The translations under genes and the position numbers were made by a program. From positions 930,001 through 994,000 of the forward strand of contig NZ_JBIQOI010000002.1 of the NCBI RefSeq assembly GCF_044197065.1: a stretch of 64,000 nucleotides of DNA, written 5' to 3'. The notes beneath the pieces are model-generated. The model was not told the origin of the DNA, made no database searches, and saw nothing but the letters and a program-made list of their open reading frames with translations. The stretch comes from Kluyvera ascorbata_C (GTDB lineage Bacteria > Pseudomonadota > Gammaproteobacteria > Enterobacterales > Enterobacteriaceae). Of the stretch, positions 17,169-26,558 are shown piece after piece; the first letter of the stretch is position 1, and the number at the start of each line of letters is the position of its first letter.

Positions 17169-17966
17169 TTACATCCCACTGAGACGTTTTTGCGCCTGCT
17201 TTGCACCATCGGTACCTGGGTATTTGCTGACAACCTGCTGGTATACCGCTTTCGCTTTTGCAGTATCACCTTTGTCCTGCATGATGACCCCGACCTTAAA
17301 CATCGCATCCGCCGCCTTAGGCGACTTCGGGTAGTTTTTCACCACCGATGCAAAGTAGTAAGCCGCATCATCTTTTTTACCCTTGTTGTAATTCAACTGA
17401 CCCAGCCAATAGTTAGCATTAGGCTGGTAGGTTGAATCAGGGTATTTTTTGATGAAGTTCTGAAACGCAGTAATTGCGTCATCCTGGCGAGCATTATCCT
17501 TCACCAGAGCGATAGCCGCGTTGTAATCCGTATTGGCATCACCCGTCTGTACCGGCACACCAGACGCGCTAGCGCCCGCTGATGCTGCTGGAGCCGCCGC
17601 TGCTGGCGCAGCACCGCTCTGGTCGCCCGTAGCCTGCTGAGCTGGAGCCGCACCGCTACCGCCCAGGCTGTCAATTTGCAGCATAATCTGCTTTTGACGT
17701 TCGACAACCTGATTTAGCTGGTACTGACTTTCCTGGATCTGTCCACGGAGTGCATCAATATCAGTCTGATTATCGGAGAGTTGCTGCTGGAGTTGGGTTA
17801 AAAGCTGACTGTGAGCGTTAGAAATACGCTCGAGTTGGGTGACACGGTCTTCGACCGAGCCTGAGCCGACACTACTGATTGGCGCCTGAGCAAAAGCGGC
17901 CCAGGGGGCCGCTATGCCAACCAGTAACGACAGACTCAACATGTGATGTCTGAAGTTACTGCTCAT
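17169..17966 (-). CDS. cpoB: Cell division coordinator CpoB (YbgF)
   Basis: 265 aa periplasmic protein linking PBP1B-driven septal peptidoglycan synthesis to Tol-Pal constriction. It has a signal peptide ending near AAFA (residue 26), an N-terminal coiled coil (VEDRVTQLERISNAHSQLL...), a Ser/Gly/Ala-rich linker and C-terminal tetratricopeptide repeats (NANYWLGQLNYNKGKKDDA, KAADAMFKVGVIMQDKG). It is last in the tol operon, 9 bp after pal. Confidence 0.96.
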   Translation of the reverse strand: MSSNFRHHMLSLSLLVGIAAPWAAFAQAPISSVGSGSVEDRVTQLERISNAHSQLLTQLQQQLSDNQTDIDALRGQIQESQYQLNQVVERQKQIMLQIDSLGGSGAAPAQQATGDQSGAAPAAAAPAASAGASASGVPVQTGDANTDYNAAIALVKDNARQDDAITAFQNFIKKYPDSTYQPNANYWLGQLNYNKGKKDDAAYYFASVVKNYPKSPKAADAMFKVGVIMQDKGDTAKAKAVYQQVVSKYPGTDGAKQAQKRLSGM

Positions 17967-17975
17967 GCAATTCTC

Positions 17976-18497
17976 TTAGTAAACCAGTACGGCACGACGG
18001 TTTTTGGAGTAAGCCGCTTCGTCGTGACCCAGTACTGCAGGTTTTTCTTTACCGTAAGAAACGATGGAGATCTGGTCAGCAGAAACGCCTTTACCCTGCA
18101 GGTACATTTTAACAGCGTTAGCACGACGTTCACCCAGGGAGATGTTGTACTCAGGAGTACCACGTTCGTCCGCGTGACCTTCTACGGTGACTTTGTAAGA
18201 TGGGTTGCTACGCAGGAAGTTAGCGTGAGCATCCAGCATTGCAGCGAAGTCAGAACGGATATCGTACTTGTCCAGATCGAAGTAAACGATGTTGTTCTGC
18301 TGCAGCTGTTGCATCTGAAGACGCGCTTGCTCTTCAGAAGACATGTTGCCGCTACCGTTAGCATCCATACCAGTGCCGGCACCCAGCATGCCTTCGCCGC
18401 TCTGGTCATTGCTAGCGTTCTTGTTAGAAGAACATGCCGCGATTGCCATAACAGGCAGAGCGATCATCAGCCCTTTCAGCACTTTGTTCAGTTGCAT
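17976..18497 (-). CDS. pal: Peptidoglycan-associated lipoprotein Pal
   Basis: 173 aa outer-membrane lipoprotein. The lipobox LPVMAIAAC makes Cys22 the lipidated residue. The C-terminal OmpA-like domain (VEGHADERGTPEYNISLGERRA) binds peptidoglycan. Pal interacts with TolB and TolA and supports outer-membrane constriction. Start chosen at MQLNKVLKG, eight codons inside a longer frame that does not match the family. Confidence 0.98.
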   Translation of the reverse strand: MQLNKVLKGLMIALPVMAIAACSSNKNASNDQSGEGMLGAGTGMDANGSGNMSSEEQARLQMQQLQQNNIVYFDLDKYDIRSDFAAMLDAHANFLRSNPSYKVTVEGHADERGTPEYNISLGERRANAVKMYLQGKGVSADQISIVSYGKEKPAVLGHDEAAYSKNRRAVLVY

Positions 18498-18535
18498 TTC
18501 GATGATTCCTTTAGTAATCAATTCATTAATTATTA

Positions 18536-19828
18536 TTACAGATACGGCGACCAGGCAGGGAATTTAACCTGTCCATCAGTTGCCGGAAGACGCGCTTTGA
18601 AACGCCCATCTGTAGAAACCAGATTCAGCACGGATCCCATCCCCTGAGAAGAGCTGTAGATTACCATAGTGCCGTTAGGTGCCAGACTTGGCGTTTCGTC
18701 CAGGAACGTTGACGACAGTACTTGTACGCCACCCGCTACCAGATCCTGCTTAGCAATGTGCTGCTGGCCGTTAGCCGAGCTGACCATTACCATAAACTTA
18801 CCGTCGCTGCTGACGTCAGCATCCTGGTTCTGTGAACCTTCCCAGGTAATACGCTGCGGAGCACCGCCGTTAACATTAACTTTATACACCTGCGGACGAC
18901 CGGCCTGGTCAGACGTAAAGGCTAAGTTCTGGCTGTCCGGGAACCAGGTTGGTTCGGTGTTGTTGCTACGACCGTTGGTCACCTGACGAATCTGGCCAGA
19001 GCCCAGGTCCATCACGTACAGGTTCAGACTACCGGTTTTCGACAGTGCGAACGCCAGTTTAGACCCATCCGGCGAGAACGCCGGCGCACCGTTGTGCTGC
19101 GGGAACGAGGCAATCTGACGCACTGCGCCGTTAGCCAGAGTCTGCACCACCAACGCTGAGCGACCGCTTTCGAAGGTCACGTAAGCCACTTTAGAACCGT
19201 CCGGAGACCATGCTGGAGACATCAGCGGCTGCGGAGAACGGTGAACCACAAACTGGTTGTAGCCGTCGTAGTCAGAAACGCGCAGTTCATATGGGAACTG
19301 GCCGCCGTTGGTCTGAACAACGTAAGCAATACGGGTACGGAACGCGCCCTTGATGCCCGTCAGCTTCTCGAACACTTCGTCACTGGCAGTGTGACCGGCA
19401 TAACGCAGCCACTGCTTGTTAACTTTGTAGGTGTTCTGTGCCAGCACGGTACCAGGAGCACCGCCGGTATCAACCAACTGATAAGAGACATTATAGCTGC
19501 CGTCAGCGTTAGGGCTCACCTGCCCTACCACAACAGCATCAATACCCAGCGCAGACCATGCGGCCGGCTGAACTTCCTGAGCGCTGCCCGGCTGCTGCGG
19601 CAGACGAGAACGATCTAATGGGTTAAATTTCCCGCTGTTACGCAGGTCAGCGCCCACGATACCGCCGATATCTTCAGGCGCAGCACCTGGCCCCGCCCAC
19701 TGGAAAGGTACGACGCCAATTGGGCGTGCCGAGTCCACCCCCTGGGTGATCTCGATACGTACTTCTGCGTGCAGCACCGCTGCCCACAGCATCAGAAAAC
19801 CAAATGCTACTCGTAATGCCTGCTTCAT
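18536..19828 (-). CDS. tolB: Tol-Pal system beta-propeller protein TolB
   Basis: 430 aa periplasmic protein with a signal peptide (cleavage near HAE, residue 21), an N-terminal domain and a six-bladed propeller with repeated SPDGSK / DSQNLAF motifs. It binds Pal and is displaced by TolA. Two adjacent ATGs occur; the second (19828) is the better spaced from the SD GGGAGA and matches the E. coli N-terminus MKQALRVAFGF. Confidence 0.97.
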   Translation of the reverse strand: MKQALRVAFGFLMLWAAVLHAEVRIEITQGVDSARPIGVVPFQWAGPGAAPEDIGGIVGADLRNSGKFNPLDRSRLPQQPGSAQEVQPAAWSALGIDAVVVGQVSPNADGSYNVSYQLVDTGGAPGTVLAQNTYKVNKQWLRYAGHTASDEVFEKLTGIKGAFRTRIAYVVQTNGGQFPYELRVSDYDGYNQFVVHRSPQPLMSPAWSPDGSKVAYVTFESGRSALVVQTLANGAVRQIASFPQHNGAPAFSPDGSKLAFALSKTGSLNLYVMDLGSGQIRQVTNGRSNNTEPTWFPDSQNLAFTSDQAGRPQVYKVNVNGGAPQRITWEGSQNQDADVSSDGKFMVMVSSANGQQHIAKQDLVAGGVQVLSSTFLDETPSLAPNGTMVIYSSSQGMGSVLNLVSTDGRFKARLPATDGQVKFPAWSPYL

Positions 19829-19960
19829 CATTTCTCCCTTATCCAGGCGGAAAGCCCACGATAATTTAGCAGAATGTTAACAAACTAAAATACACAAAAC
19901 TACCAAAACCCACCGGCGCCCGAAGATAGTTTTCCCCCGCCGGAGCGGGGAAAATTATGC

Positions 19961-21217
19961 TTACGGCTTGAAGTCCAGTGGTGCATTTTTAAACACTTCA
20001 TATACTGCCTGGCTCGGTGGTTTTGGAATCTTCGCCTGACGGGCTGCAGCAAGTGCGGCCTGACAAAGTGCGGGATCGCCACCCTCAGACTGAATGTCCA
20101 GCAACAGGCCGTCTGAGGCGAGTTTTATACGCAACGTACAGGTTTTGCCTGCATAGGATGATGCGTCGTAGAACTTGCTCTCAATGGCAGATTTAATCTG
20201 CCCAGCGTAGTTGCTGATATCCGCGCCTGACGCGCCATTATTCTTAGTATTACCACTCCCCGCTGCGGAAGCATTGTTACCTTTCGCTCCGCCGCCGGTT
20301 TTCGGTGCATTCTTACCAGAGCTAAGGTCACCCAGCAGATCATCTACGCCGGAAGAAGCAGCGGCTTTCTCAGCAGCGGCTTTCTTCGCGGCGGCAGCTT
20401 TGTCAGCTGCAGCTTTCTTGTCTGCTGCGGCTTTTTCAGCAGCAGCGGCTTTCTTATCTGCAGCCGCTTTAGCAGCGGCGGCCTTATCGGCAGCGGCTTT
20501 TTCAGCGGCAGCGGCGGCTTTCTCTTCCGCGGCTTTTTCAGCAGCAGCTTTCTTCGCAGCTTCGGCTGCCGCTTTCTTCTCGGCATCCGCAGCCGCTTTC
20601 GCGGCGGCAGCTTCAGCGACCTTTTTAGCATCGGCTGCAGCTTTCGCTGCTTCCGCTTCCGCTTTTTTCTGTGCATCGGCAGCGGCTTTCTTCGCGGCTT
20701 CCGCCGCAACTTTAGCCTGAGCATCGGCTTTTGCTTTCGCATCAGCGGCTGCTTTCACTGCCGCATCAGCCGCGGCTTTCGCCTGGGCATCCGCCTTCGC
20801 TTTTGCATCGGCCGCAGCTTTCACTGCCGCTTCTTCAGCCTGCTTTTGCTGCTCCTGAGCTTCTTTCGCCGCTTCCTGAGCCTGCAAACGCTCTTTTTCA
20901 AGCGCCTTTAAGCGTTCCTGTTCCGCAGCCTGTTTTTCACGTAATTCTTCAGCCTGCTGCTGAGCCTGCTTTTCACGTTGCTCTTGCGCACGTTTCGAGC
21001 TGGATTGCTGCTGCTGTTGACGATTATAGTTCTCAACGACCGCGCCGGGATCGACCATGACGGCGTCGATGGACGAACCGCCACCGCCGCCCGCAGAAGC
21101 CTCTATATGTTCATCAAACGAGCTCCAGATCAGCGCCGCAAACAAAATGACGTGCAGCACTGCTGAAATAATTATCGCTCGTTTAAGCTTGTCGTTTTGT
21201 TCGGTTGCCTTTGACAC
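19961..21217 (-). CDS. tolA: Tol-Pal energy-transducing protein TolA
   Basis: 418 aa. One N-terminal transmembrane helix (AIIISAVLHVILFAALIW, about residues 13-30, with the SHLS-like TolQR contact face) is followed by a Gly hinge and a long Ala/Lys/Glu helical domain built from many KAAADAKAKA/AAAEKAAADK-type repeats (about residues 50-295). Domain III starts near GKNAPKTGGGAKG and holds the two disulphide Cys (GKTCTLRI, DPALCQAA). A GTG codon at 21217 is taken as start because the family begins (M/V)SKATEQNDKLKRA; the longer ATG frame is not supported. It transmits proton-motive force from TolQR to Pal. Confidence 0.94.
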   Translation of the reverse strand: MSKATEQNDKLKRAIIISAVLHVILFAALIWSSFDEHIEASAGGGGGSSIDAVMVDPGAVVENYNRQQQQQSSSKRAQEQREKQAQQQAEELREKQAAEQERLKALEKERLQAQEAAKEAQEQQKQAEEAAVKAAADAKAKADAQAKAAADAAVKAAADAKAKADAQAKVAAEAAKKAAADAQKKAEAEAAKAAADAKKVAEAAAAKAAADAEKKAAAEAAKKAAAEKAAEEKAAAAAEKAAADKAAAAKAAADKKAAAAEKAAADKKAAADKAAAAKKAAAEKAAASSGVDDLLGDLSSGKNAPKTGGGAKGNNASAAGSGNTKNNGASGADISNYAGQIKSAIESKFYDASSYAGKTCTLRIKLASDGLLLDIQSEGGDPALCQAALAAARQAKIPKPPSQAVYEVFKNAPLDFKP

Positions 21218-21313
21218 TCTCGGTTCCCAAAAACTGTTCACCCGTTACTCTACAACGCAGAGAACAGGCCGTTCCCGGCCCGTACCTTCCGCGTGTGTGC
21301 GGCATCTTGCTGG

Positions 21314-21742
21314 TTAAATTGGCTGGGTCATCAACCCGACCGATTTCACCCCGGCGCTGTGTAACAGGTTAAGCGCTTTAATTATTTCATCGTAAGGCAC
21401 GTCTTTCGCGCCCCCAATTAAGAAGACCGTTTTCGGATTCGCCTGTAACCGGCGCTGCGCTTCTGCAACAACCTGTTCAGGTGGCAGCTGCGGCATCTTC
21501 TCCTGACCAACGTTCACGCTGTATTGCCCGACACCGGACACTTCAACGATGACCGGCGGTTCATCATTACTGCTTACCGCCTGAGATTCGGTTGCATCAG
21601 GGAGATCCACTTCCACGCTCTGCGTAATGATCGGCGCTGTCGCCATAAAGATCAGCAGCAGCACCAACAACACATCCAGCAGCGGAACGATGTTAATTTC
21701 GGACTTCAGTTCGCGACGCCCGCGTCCACGTGCTCTGGCCAT
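21314..21742 (-). CDS. tolR: Tol-Pal proton-channel subunit TolR
   Basis: 142 aa ExbD/TolR-family protein: a basic N-terminus, one transmembrane helix with the proton-relay Asp23 in PLLDVLLVLLLIF, and a periplasmic domain. It works with TolQ as the motor energising TolA. It follows tolQ by 3 bp. Confidence 0.97.
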   Translation of the reverse strand: MARARGRGRRELKSEINIVPLLDVLLVLLLIFMATAPIITQSVEVDLPDATESQAVSSNDEPPVIVEVSGVGQYSVNVGQEKMPQLPPEQVVAEAQRRLQANPKTVFLIGGAKDVPYDEIIKALNLLHSAGVKSVGLMTQPI

Positions 21743-21745
21743 GGC

Positions 21746-22438
21746 TTACCCCTTGTTGCTCTCGCTGACGGTAAAGGCCTGACGGTGCAGAATGGCGGTG
21801 AACTCTTCCATAAAGTTGTCGTAGTTCAGTTCCAGTTTGTTCACGCGTTGGTTCAGACGGTTGTACGCCATAACCGCTGGAATTGCCGCAAACAGACCGA
21901 TAGCGGTGGCGATCAGCGCTTCCGCGATCCCTGGCGCAACCATCTGCAGCGTAGCCTGTTTTACCGCACCCAGCGCGATAAAGGCGTGCATGATCCCCCA
22001 GACAGTACCAAACAGACCGATATACGGGCTGATGGAACCGACGGTGCCGAGGAACGGAATATGCGTTTCCAGCGTTTCCAGTTCACGGTTCATGGAAATG
22101 CGCATCGCACGCGAGGCCCCTTCCACAATCGCTTCTGGCGCATGGCTGTTCGCACGGTGTAAACGCGCAAACTCTTTAAAGCCGCTGTAGAAGATCTGTT
22201 CCGATCCCGCGAGGTTTTCACGACGTCCCTGGCTCTCCTGATACAGGCGAGACAGCTCGATGCCGGACCAGAACTTATCTTCAAACGCTTCAGCCTCGCG
22301 GGTTGCCGCGTTGAGGATGCGCGTTCTCTGGATGATGATGGCCCAGGAGGCGATTGAAAAACCAATCAAAATCAACATGATAAGTTTAACCAGAAGGCTA
22401 GCCTTCAGGAACAAATCAAGGATGTTCATGTCAGTCAC
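21746..22438 (-). CDS. tolQ: Tol-Pal proton-channel subunit TolQ
   Basis: 230 aa ExbB/MotA-family inner-membrane protein with three hydrophobic helices. The conserved stretches GTVGSISPYIGLFGTVWGIM and ALIATAIGLFAAIPAVMAYN form the channel. Translation starts at GTG within the GTGA overlap with the ybgC stop (4 bp), as in E. coli. Confidence 0.97.
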   Translation of the reverse strand: MTDMNILDLFLKASLLVKLIMLILIGFSIASWAIIIQRTRILNAATREAEAFEDKFWSGIELSRLYQESQGRRENLAGSEQIFYSGFKEFARLHRANSHAPEAIVEGASRAMRISMNRELETLETHIPFLGTVGSISPYIGLFGTVWGIMHAFIALGAVKQATLQMVAPGIAEALIATAIGLFAAIPAVMAYNRLNQRVNKLELNYDNFMEEFTAILHRQAFTVSESNKG

Positions 22439-22839
22439 TGCTTAAACTCCGCGACAATAGACTTGGGAAGCGCACGAGGCTTCATGATGAGTGGATCAAC
22501 ACAGACAATCAGGACTTCTGCTTCGTTCAGCACCTTATTCTCAGCGTTGACTATTCGCTGCGTGAATACCATGGAGGTACCACGCATTGATGTAATTTCT
22601 GTCTGGACTTCGAGCATATCGTCGAGTCGGGCAGCCGCAAAATACTCCAGCGTCATTTTACGCACGACAAAGGCCACCCGCTCAGCCAACAGCACCTGCT
22701 GACTGAAGTGATGGTGACGCAGCATCTCTGTGCGTGCTCTTTCATAGAAAGCGACATAGCTGGCATGGTAAACCACACCACCAGCATCGGTATCTTCGTA
22801 ATAGACCCGAACCGGCCATCGAAACAGCGTTGTATTCAC
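22435..22839 (-). CDS. ybgC: Acyl-CoA thioesterase YbgC
   Basis: 134 aa hot-dog-fold thioesterase of the tol-pal-associated family. The catalytic Asp18 is in YYEDTDAGGVVYHASY. The E. coli enzyme hydrolyses acyl-CoA thioesters and associates with phospholipid-synthesis proteins. It begins with GTG (MNTTLFRWPVRV) and is first gene of the ybgC-tolQRAB-pal-cpoB operon. Confidence 0.96.
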   Translation of the reverse strand: MNTTLFRWPVRVYYEDTDAGGVVYHASYVAFYERARTEMLRHHHFSQQVLLAERVAFVVRKMTLEYFAAARLDDMLEVQTEITSMRGTSMVFTQRIVNAENKVLNEAEVLIVCVDPLIMKPRALPKSIVAEFKQ

Positions 22840-22945
22840 TTTACATCCCAGTAATGCAAAAAATTTTTGGGTTTTTGAACTTCGCTACTATACGCGCGGG
22901 AAAGATGGTTTGGAATGGGGGGAAGTAAACGGAGAGTAAATTTTT

Positions 22946-22965
22946 ATGGGCTTATGCAAGCCCAT
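22946..22965 (-). terminator. Possible weak hairpin between ybgE and ybgC
   Basis: Perfect 8-bp arms ATGGGCTT and AAGCCCAT around ATGC, 19 bp past the ybgE stop. There is no real U-tract in the direction of transcription, so it may attenuate rather than terminate. Confidence 0.4.
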
Positions 22966-22984
22966 TATCATCAGGCGATAATTT

Positions 22985-23281
22985 TCAACGATAGAAGAAG
23001 AAAATCAAACCAGCCAGCAGTACCAGATCGGCGATAAGCGGACAAAAAATCCCCTGCCAGTGAACCGTGCGTAGGCGGAACCCTACCCCATGGATCACCC
23101 CCGCGCACACTGACCACATCAACAGGAAACCATGCCAGATTTCCAGTTCACTGGTCTTCGCCGCAAAGCGCGTCGGGTCCCAGAAAATGCAGCCTGCCAG
23201 CAGCAGGGCCATCACAAGGGAAAGCGCCCGCAAGGGGCGCTTATCCATTATCGCGTATAACATTGCGATAACATTTTTCAT
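22985..23281 (-). CDS. ybgE: Cyd operon membrane protein YbgE
   Basis: 98 aa protein with three predicted transmembrane helices (ALSLVMALLLAGCIFW; GFLLMWSVCAGVIHGVGF; PLIADLVLLAGLIFFFY). It is conserved after cydABX in enteric bacteria, and its function is not established. Its ATG shares one base with the cydX stop (TGATG). Confidence 0.9.
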   Translation of the reverse strand: MKNVIAMLYAIMDKRPLRALSLVMALLLAGCIFWDPTRFAAKTSELEIWHGFLLMWSVCAGVIHGVGFRLRTVHWQGIFCPLIADLVLLAGLIFFFYR

Positions 23282-23394
23282 CAGTGCTTTTCTTCACCCG
23301 CTTTGGTCGCTTCGACGTGCTCTAACGCCAGCGCGGTGATAACGCCGAATGCACAGGCAAGAAGCGTTCCCAAAATCCATGCGAAATACCACAT
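23281..23394 (-). CDS. cydX: Cytochrome bd-I small subunit CydX
   Basis: 37 aa single-helix membrane protein beginning MWYFAWILGTLLACAFGVIT and ending in a charged tail (EHVEATKAGEEKH). It matches E. coli CydX in size and sequence and is needed for stable, active cytochrome bd. It lies 14 bp after cydB. Confidence 0.96.
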   Translation of the reverse strand: MWYFAWILGTLLACAFGVITALALEHVEATKAGEEKH

Positions 23395-23408
23395 ATTCAG
23401 CTCCTTAC

Positions 23409-24548
23409 TTAGTACAGAGAGTGGGTGTTACGTTCGATGTCTTCTTTCGTAATACGACCGAACATTTTCCAGTAACACCAGGTGGTGTAGGCCAGAATAA
23501 TCGGCACGAAGACAGCGGCTACGTAGGTCATCAGGTTCAGCGTCATCTGGCTGGATGTCGCATCCCACATCGTCAGGCTCGCGCTCATCATTGTGCTGGA
23601 AGGCATAATGAACGGGAACATGGCGATACCAGCGGTCAGGATGATGCACGCCAGCGTCAGTGAGGAGAACAGGAACGCCAACGCGCCTTTATCCGCCTTG
23701 GTGGTCAGGATAGTCAGCAACGGCAGCACCACGCCCAGAGCAGGAATCGCCCACAGCGCTGGCATGTTGTTAAAGTTCACCATCCATGCACCGGCTTCAC
23801 GTGCCACTTCTTTGGTCAGTGGGTTAGACGGACCGGAGTGATCCAGAACCGATTTCACCACATAGCCATCGATGCCGTAGTAAACCCAGACGCCTGCCAG
23901 TGCGAAGCACACCAGGGTCACCAGCGCGGCCACCATAGAGACATTGCGAGTACGCAGGTGCAGTTCGCCCACGGTACGCATCTGCAGGTAGGTCGCGCCT
24001 TGAGTCAGGATCATCGCGACGCTAACGATACCGGCCAGCAGGCCAAACGGATTCAGCAGCTGGAAGAAGTTACCGGTGTAGTACAGACGCATATATTCAT
24101 CAACGTGGAACGGTACGCCCTGCAGCAGGTTACCGAACGCGACGCCAATCACCAGCGGTGGCACAAAGCTACCGATGAAGATGCCCCAGTCCCACATGTT
24201 GCGCCAGCGGGAGTCTTCAATCTTAGAACGGTAGTCAAAACCGACCGGACGGAAGAACAAGGATGCCAGCACCAGAATCATCGCCACGTAGAAGCCGGAG
24301 AAGGCAGCGGCATACACCATCGGCCATGCGGCGAACAGTGCGCCACCGGCGGTGATGAGCCACACCTGGTTACCGTCCCAGTGTGGTGCGATGGAGTTAA
24401 TCATGATTCGACGCTCGGTGTCGTTACGACCGAGGAAACGGGTGAGCATGCCCACCCCCATGTCGAAGCCATCGGCGACAGCAAAGCCAATCAGCAGAAT
24501 GCCGATCAGTAGCCACCAGATAAAGCGTAATACTTCATAATCGATCAT
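23409..24548 (-). CDS. cydB: Cytochrome bd-I ubiquinol oxidase subunit II CydB
   Basis: 379 aa inner-membrane subunit with about nine helices. The N-terminus MIDYEVLRFIWWLLIGILLIGFAVADGFDMG is the family hallmark. It supports heme insertion and assembly of the bd oxidase with CydA and CydX. It starts 15 bp after the cydA stop. Confidence 0.97.
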   Translation of the reverse strand: MIDYEVLRFIWWLLIGILLIGFAVADGFDMGVGMLTRFLGRNDTERRIMINSIAPHWDGNQVWLITAGGALFAAWPMVYAAAFSGFYVAMILVLASLFFRPVGFDYRSKIEDSRWRNMWDWGIFIGSFVPPLVIGVAFGNLLQGVPFHVDEYMRLYYTGNFFQLLNPFGLLAGIVSVAMILTQGATYLQMRTVGELHLRTRNVSMVAALVTLVCFALAGVWVYYGIDGYVVKSVLDHSGPSNPLTKEVAREAGAWMVNFNNMPALWAIPALGVVLPLLTILTTKADKGALAFLFSSLTLACIILTAGIAMFPFIMPSSTMMSASLTMWDATSSQMTLNLMTYVAAVFVPIILAYTTWCYWKMFGRITKEDIERNTHSLY

Positions 24549-24563
24549 TTGACGACTCCTGTC

Positions 24564-26126
24564 TTAGCGTGCCGGCTGAGCGGTAGGCTGCTCATAGTGG
24601 TAACGACCGGTTTTCAGGCTGCTTGGTCCCTTACGGGCAAATTTGAACATCAGGTACAGCTCCGCTACGAGGAACAGCGTGTACAGACCACAAATCAGCA
24701 GCATAGAGAAGATCAGGTCGCCCGCGGTCAGGCTGGAGTTAGCCACTGCCGTCGGCAGCACTTCACCAATCGCCCACGGTTGACGGCCGTATTCAGCCAC
24801 AAACCAACCGGATTCGATTGCAATCCACGGCAACGGAATCGCATACAGCGCGGTGCGCAGCAGCCATTTTTTCTCACCGATTTTGTTACGAATAACCGTC
24901 CAGAAGGAGGTAGCGATAATCAGCAGCATCAGGATGCCGCAGCCCACCATGATACGGAACGCGAAGTACAGCGGCGCCACGCGTGGGATAGAGTCTTTGG
25001 TCGCCATCTGGATTTGCGCTTCAGTCGCATCGGACACGTTCGGCGTATAGCGCTTCAGCAGCAGGCCATAGCCCAGGTCTTTCTTCACGTTATTAAACTG
25101 ATCGCGGACGGCCTGGTCGGTAGAACCGCCACGCAGCTGCTCGAGCAGCGCATAAGCCTTCATACCGTTACGGATACGCTCTTCGTGCTGCACCAACAGA
25201 TCTTTCAGACCGGTCACCTGTTTATCAACAGAACGGGTCGCGATGATGCCCAGCGCGTAAGGAATTTGAATCGCAAAGCGGTTTTCCTGCGCATCCTGGT
25301 CAGGAATACCAAACAGAGTAAAGGCGGCCGGTGCTGGCTGCGTTTCCCATTCGGCTTCAATCGCAGCCAGTTTGGTTTTCTGAACGTCACCCATTTCGTA
25401 ACCGGATTCATCACCCAGAACGATAACGGAGAGGATAGCTGCCATGCCGAAGCTCGCTGCAATGGCGAAGGAACGCTTAGCGAAGGCGAAGTCACGACCG
25501 CGCAGCATATAGTAGGAGCTGATGCCGAGAACGAACATCGCGCCGCAGACGTAGCCAGATGCCACGGTGTGGACGAATTTCACCTGAGCGACCGGGTTCA
25601 GGACCAGCTCGGAGAAGCTGACCATTTCCATACGCATGGTTTCGAAGTTGAAATCCGACGCAATCGGGTTTTGCATCCAGCCGTTCGCGACGAGGATCCA
25701 CAGTGCAGACAGGTTGGAGCCTAACGCTACCAGCCAGGTCACCGCCATGTGCTGGACTTTACCCAGACGATCCCAACCGAAGAAGAACAGACCTACAAAG
25801 GTAGATTCGAGGAAGAAGGCCATCAGACCTTCGATGGCCAGCGGCGCACCGAAAATATCACCCACGTAGTGGGAATAGTACGACCAGTTAGTCCCGAACT
25901 GGAACTCCATGGTCAGACCGGTAGCCACACCCAGCGCAAAGTTGATACCAAACAACTTGCCCCAGAACTTGGTCATATCTTTATAAATCTGTTTGCCGGA
26001 AAGGACGTAGACCGTTTCCATGATTGCCAGCAGGAACGCCATACCGAGCGTTAGCGGAACAAACAGGAAGTGGTACATCGCGGTCAAGGCAAACTGTAAG
26101 CGCGACAGTTCGACTATATCTAACAT
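24564..26126 (-). CDS. cydA: Cytochrome bd-I ubiquinol oxidase subunit I CydA
   Basis: 520 aa heme-bearing catalytic subunit (E. coli 522). His19, a heme b595 ligand, sits in LTAMYHFLFVPLT. The Q-loop ubiquinol site follows GDESGYEMGDVQKTKLAAIEAEW. It is the high-affinity oxidase used in low oxygen. Two adjacent ATGs follow the SD AAGGAG; the second gives the family N-terminus MLDIVELSRLQFA. A longer frame to 26198 is not supported. Confidence 0.97.
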   Translation of the reverse strand: MLDIVELSRLQFALTAMYHFLFVPLTLGMAFLLAIMETVYVLSGKQIYKDMTKFWGKLFGINFALGVATGLTMEFQFGTNWSYYSHYVGDIFGAPLAIEGLMAFFLESTFVGLFFFGWDRLGKVQHMAVTWLVALGSNLSALWILVANGWMQNPIASDFNFETMRMEMVSFSELVLNPVAQVKFVHTVASGYVCGAMFVLGISSYYMLRGRDFAFAKRSFAIAASFGMAAILSVIVLGDESGYEMGDVQKTKLAAIEAEWETQPAPAAFTLFGIPDQDAQENRFAIQIPYALGIIATRSVDKQVTGLKDLLVQHEERIRNGMKAYALLEQLRGGSTDQAVRDQFNNVKKDLGYGLLLKRYTPNVSDATEAQIQMATKDSIPRVAPLYFAFRIMVGCGILMLLIIATSFWTVIRNKIGEKKWLLRTALYAIPLPWIAIESGWFVAEYGRQPWAIGEVLPTAVANSSLTAGDLIFSMLLICGLYTLFLVAELYLMFKFARKGPSSLKTGRYHYEQPTAQPAR

Positions 26127-26412
26127 CATGACTCCTTGCTCATCGCATGAAGACTCCGAGAATGAACCCGTAGACCGGGATTCAAACACATGCCCCAATA
26201 CAAATTGATTTGTCCCCTTCCCTACTGCCGCCCCTTGGAGAACAGCGGAAACAGCAATAAGTGAAAGTTACAAACGTGTTAATAAAAAACTCAATTGATC
26301 CCTAAAATATATTACGCTGTAAAACCCTTACAATAAACAGGTTTTTATTGGAGAAGTTTTACGTTTTTCGACGGTGATCAATTTATAGCGAATCAAGCAA
26401 TATCCAGCCAGT

Positions 26413-26478
26413 TTGATCCACGACAATTTAGCCGTTTTAGTCGCTTATAGCCAGCGATTACATATTGATTTAAATCAA
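26413..26478 (-). promoter_or_regulatory. cydA P1 region with two FNR sites
   Basis: TTGATTTAAATCAA (26465-26478) is a perfect FNR box, and TTGATCCACGACAA (26413-26426) keeps one good half. Their centres are 52 bp apart, reproducing the -53.5 and -1 pair reported for E. coli cydA P1. A -10-like TAAATT at 26425-26430 on the minus strand places the start near 26418. ArcA sites probably overlap but I cannot delimit them. Confidence 0.7.
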
Positions 26479-26558
26479 CTTAACGCGAGATTGTTAATTA
26501 TGTTTTTAATTGAATATTATGATGAACGAAATGTTAACAATGTGTTTTTAATTTGACT

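Noticed and set aside
20211..21060. Long alanine-, leucine- and proline-rich ORFs on the plus strand opposite tolA
   Set aside because: They are antisense reflections of the Ala/Lys-repeat helix of TolA; no ribosome-binding sites and no family resemblance.
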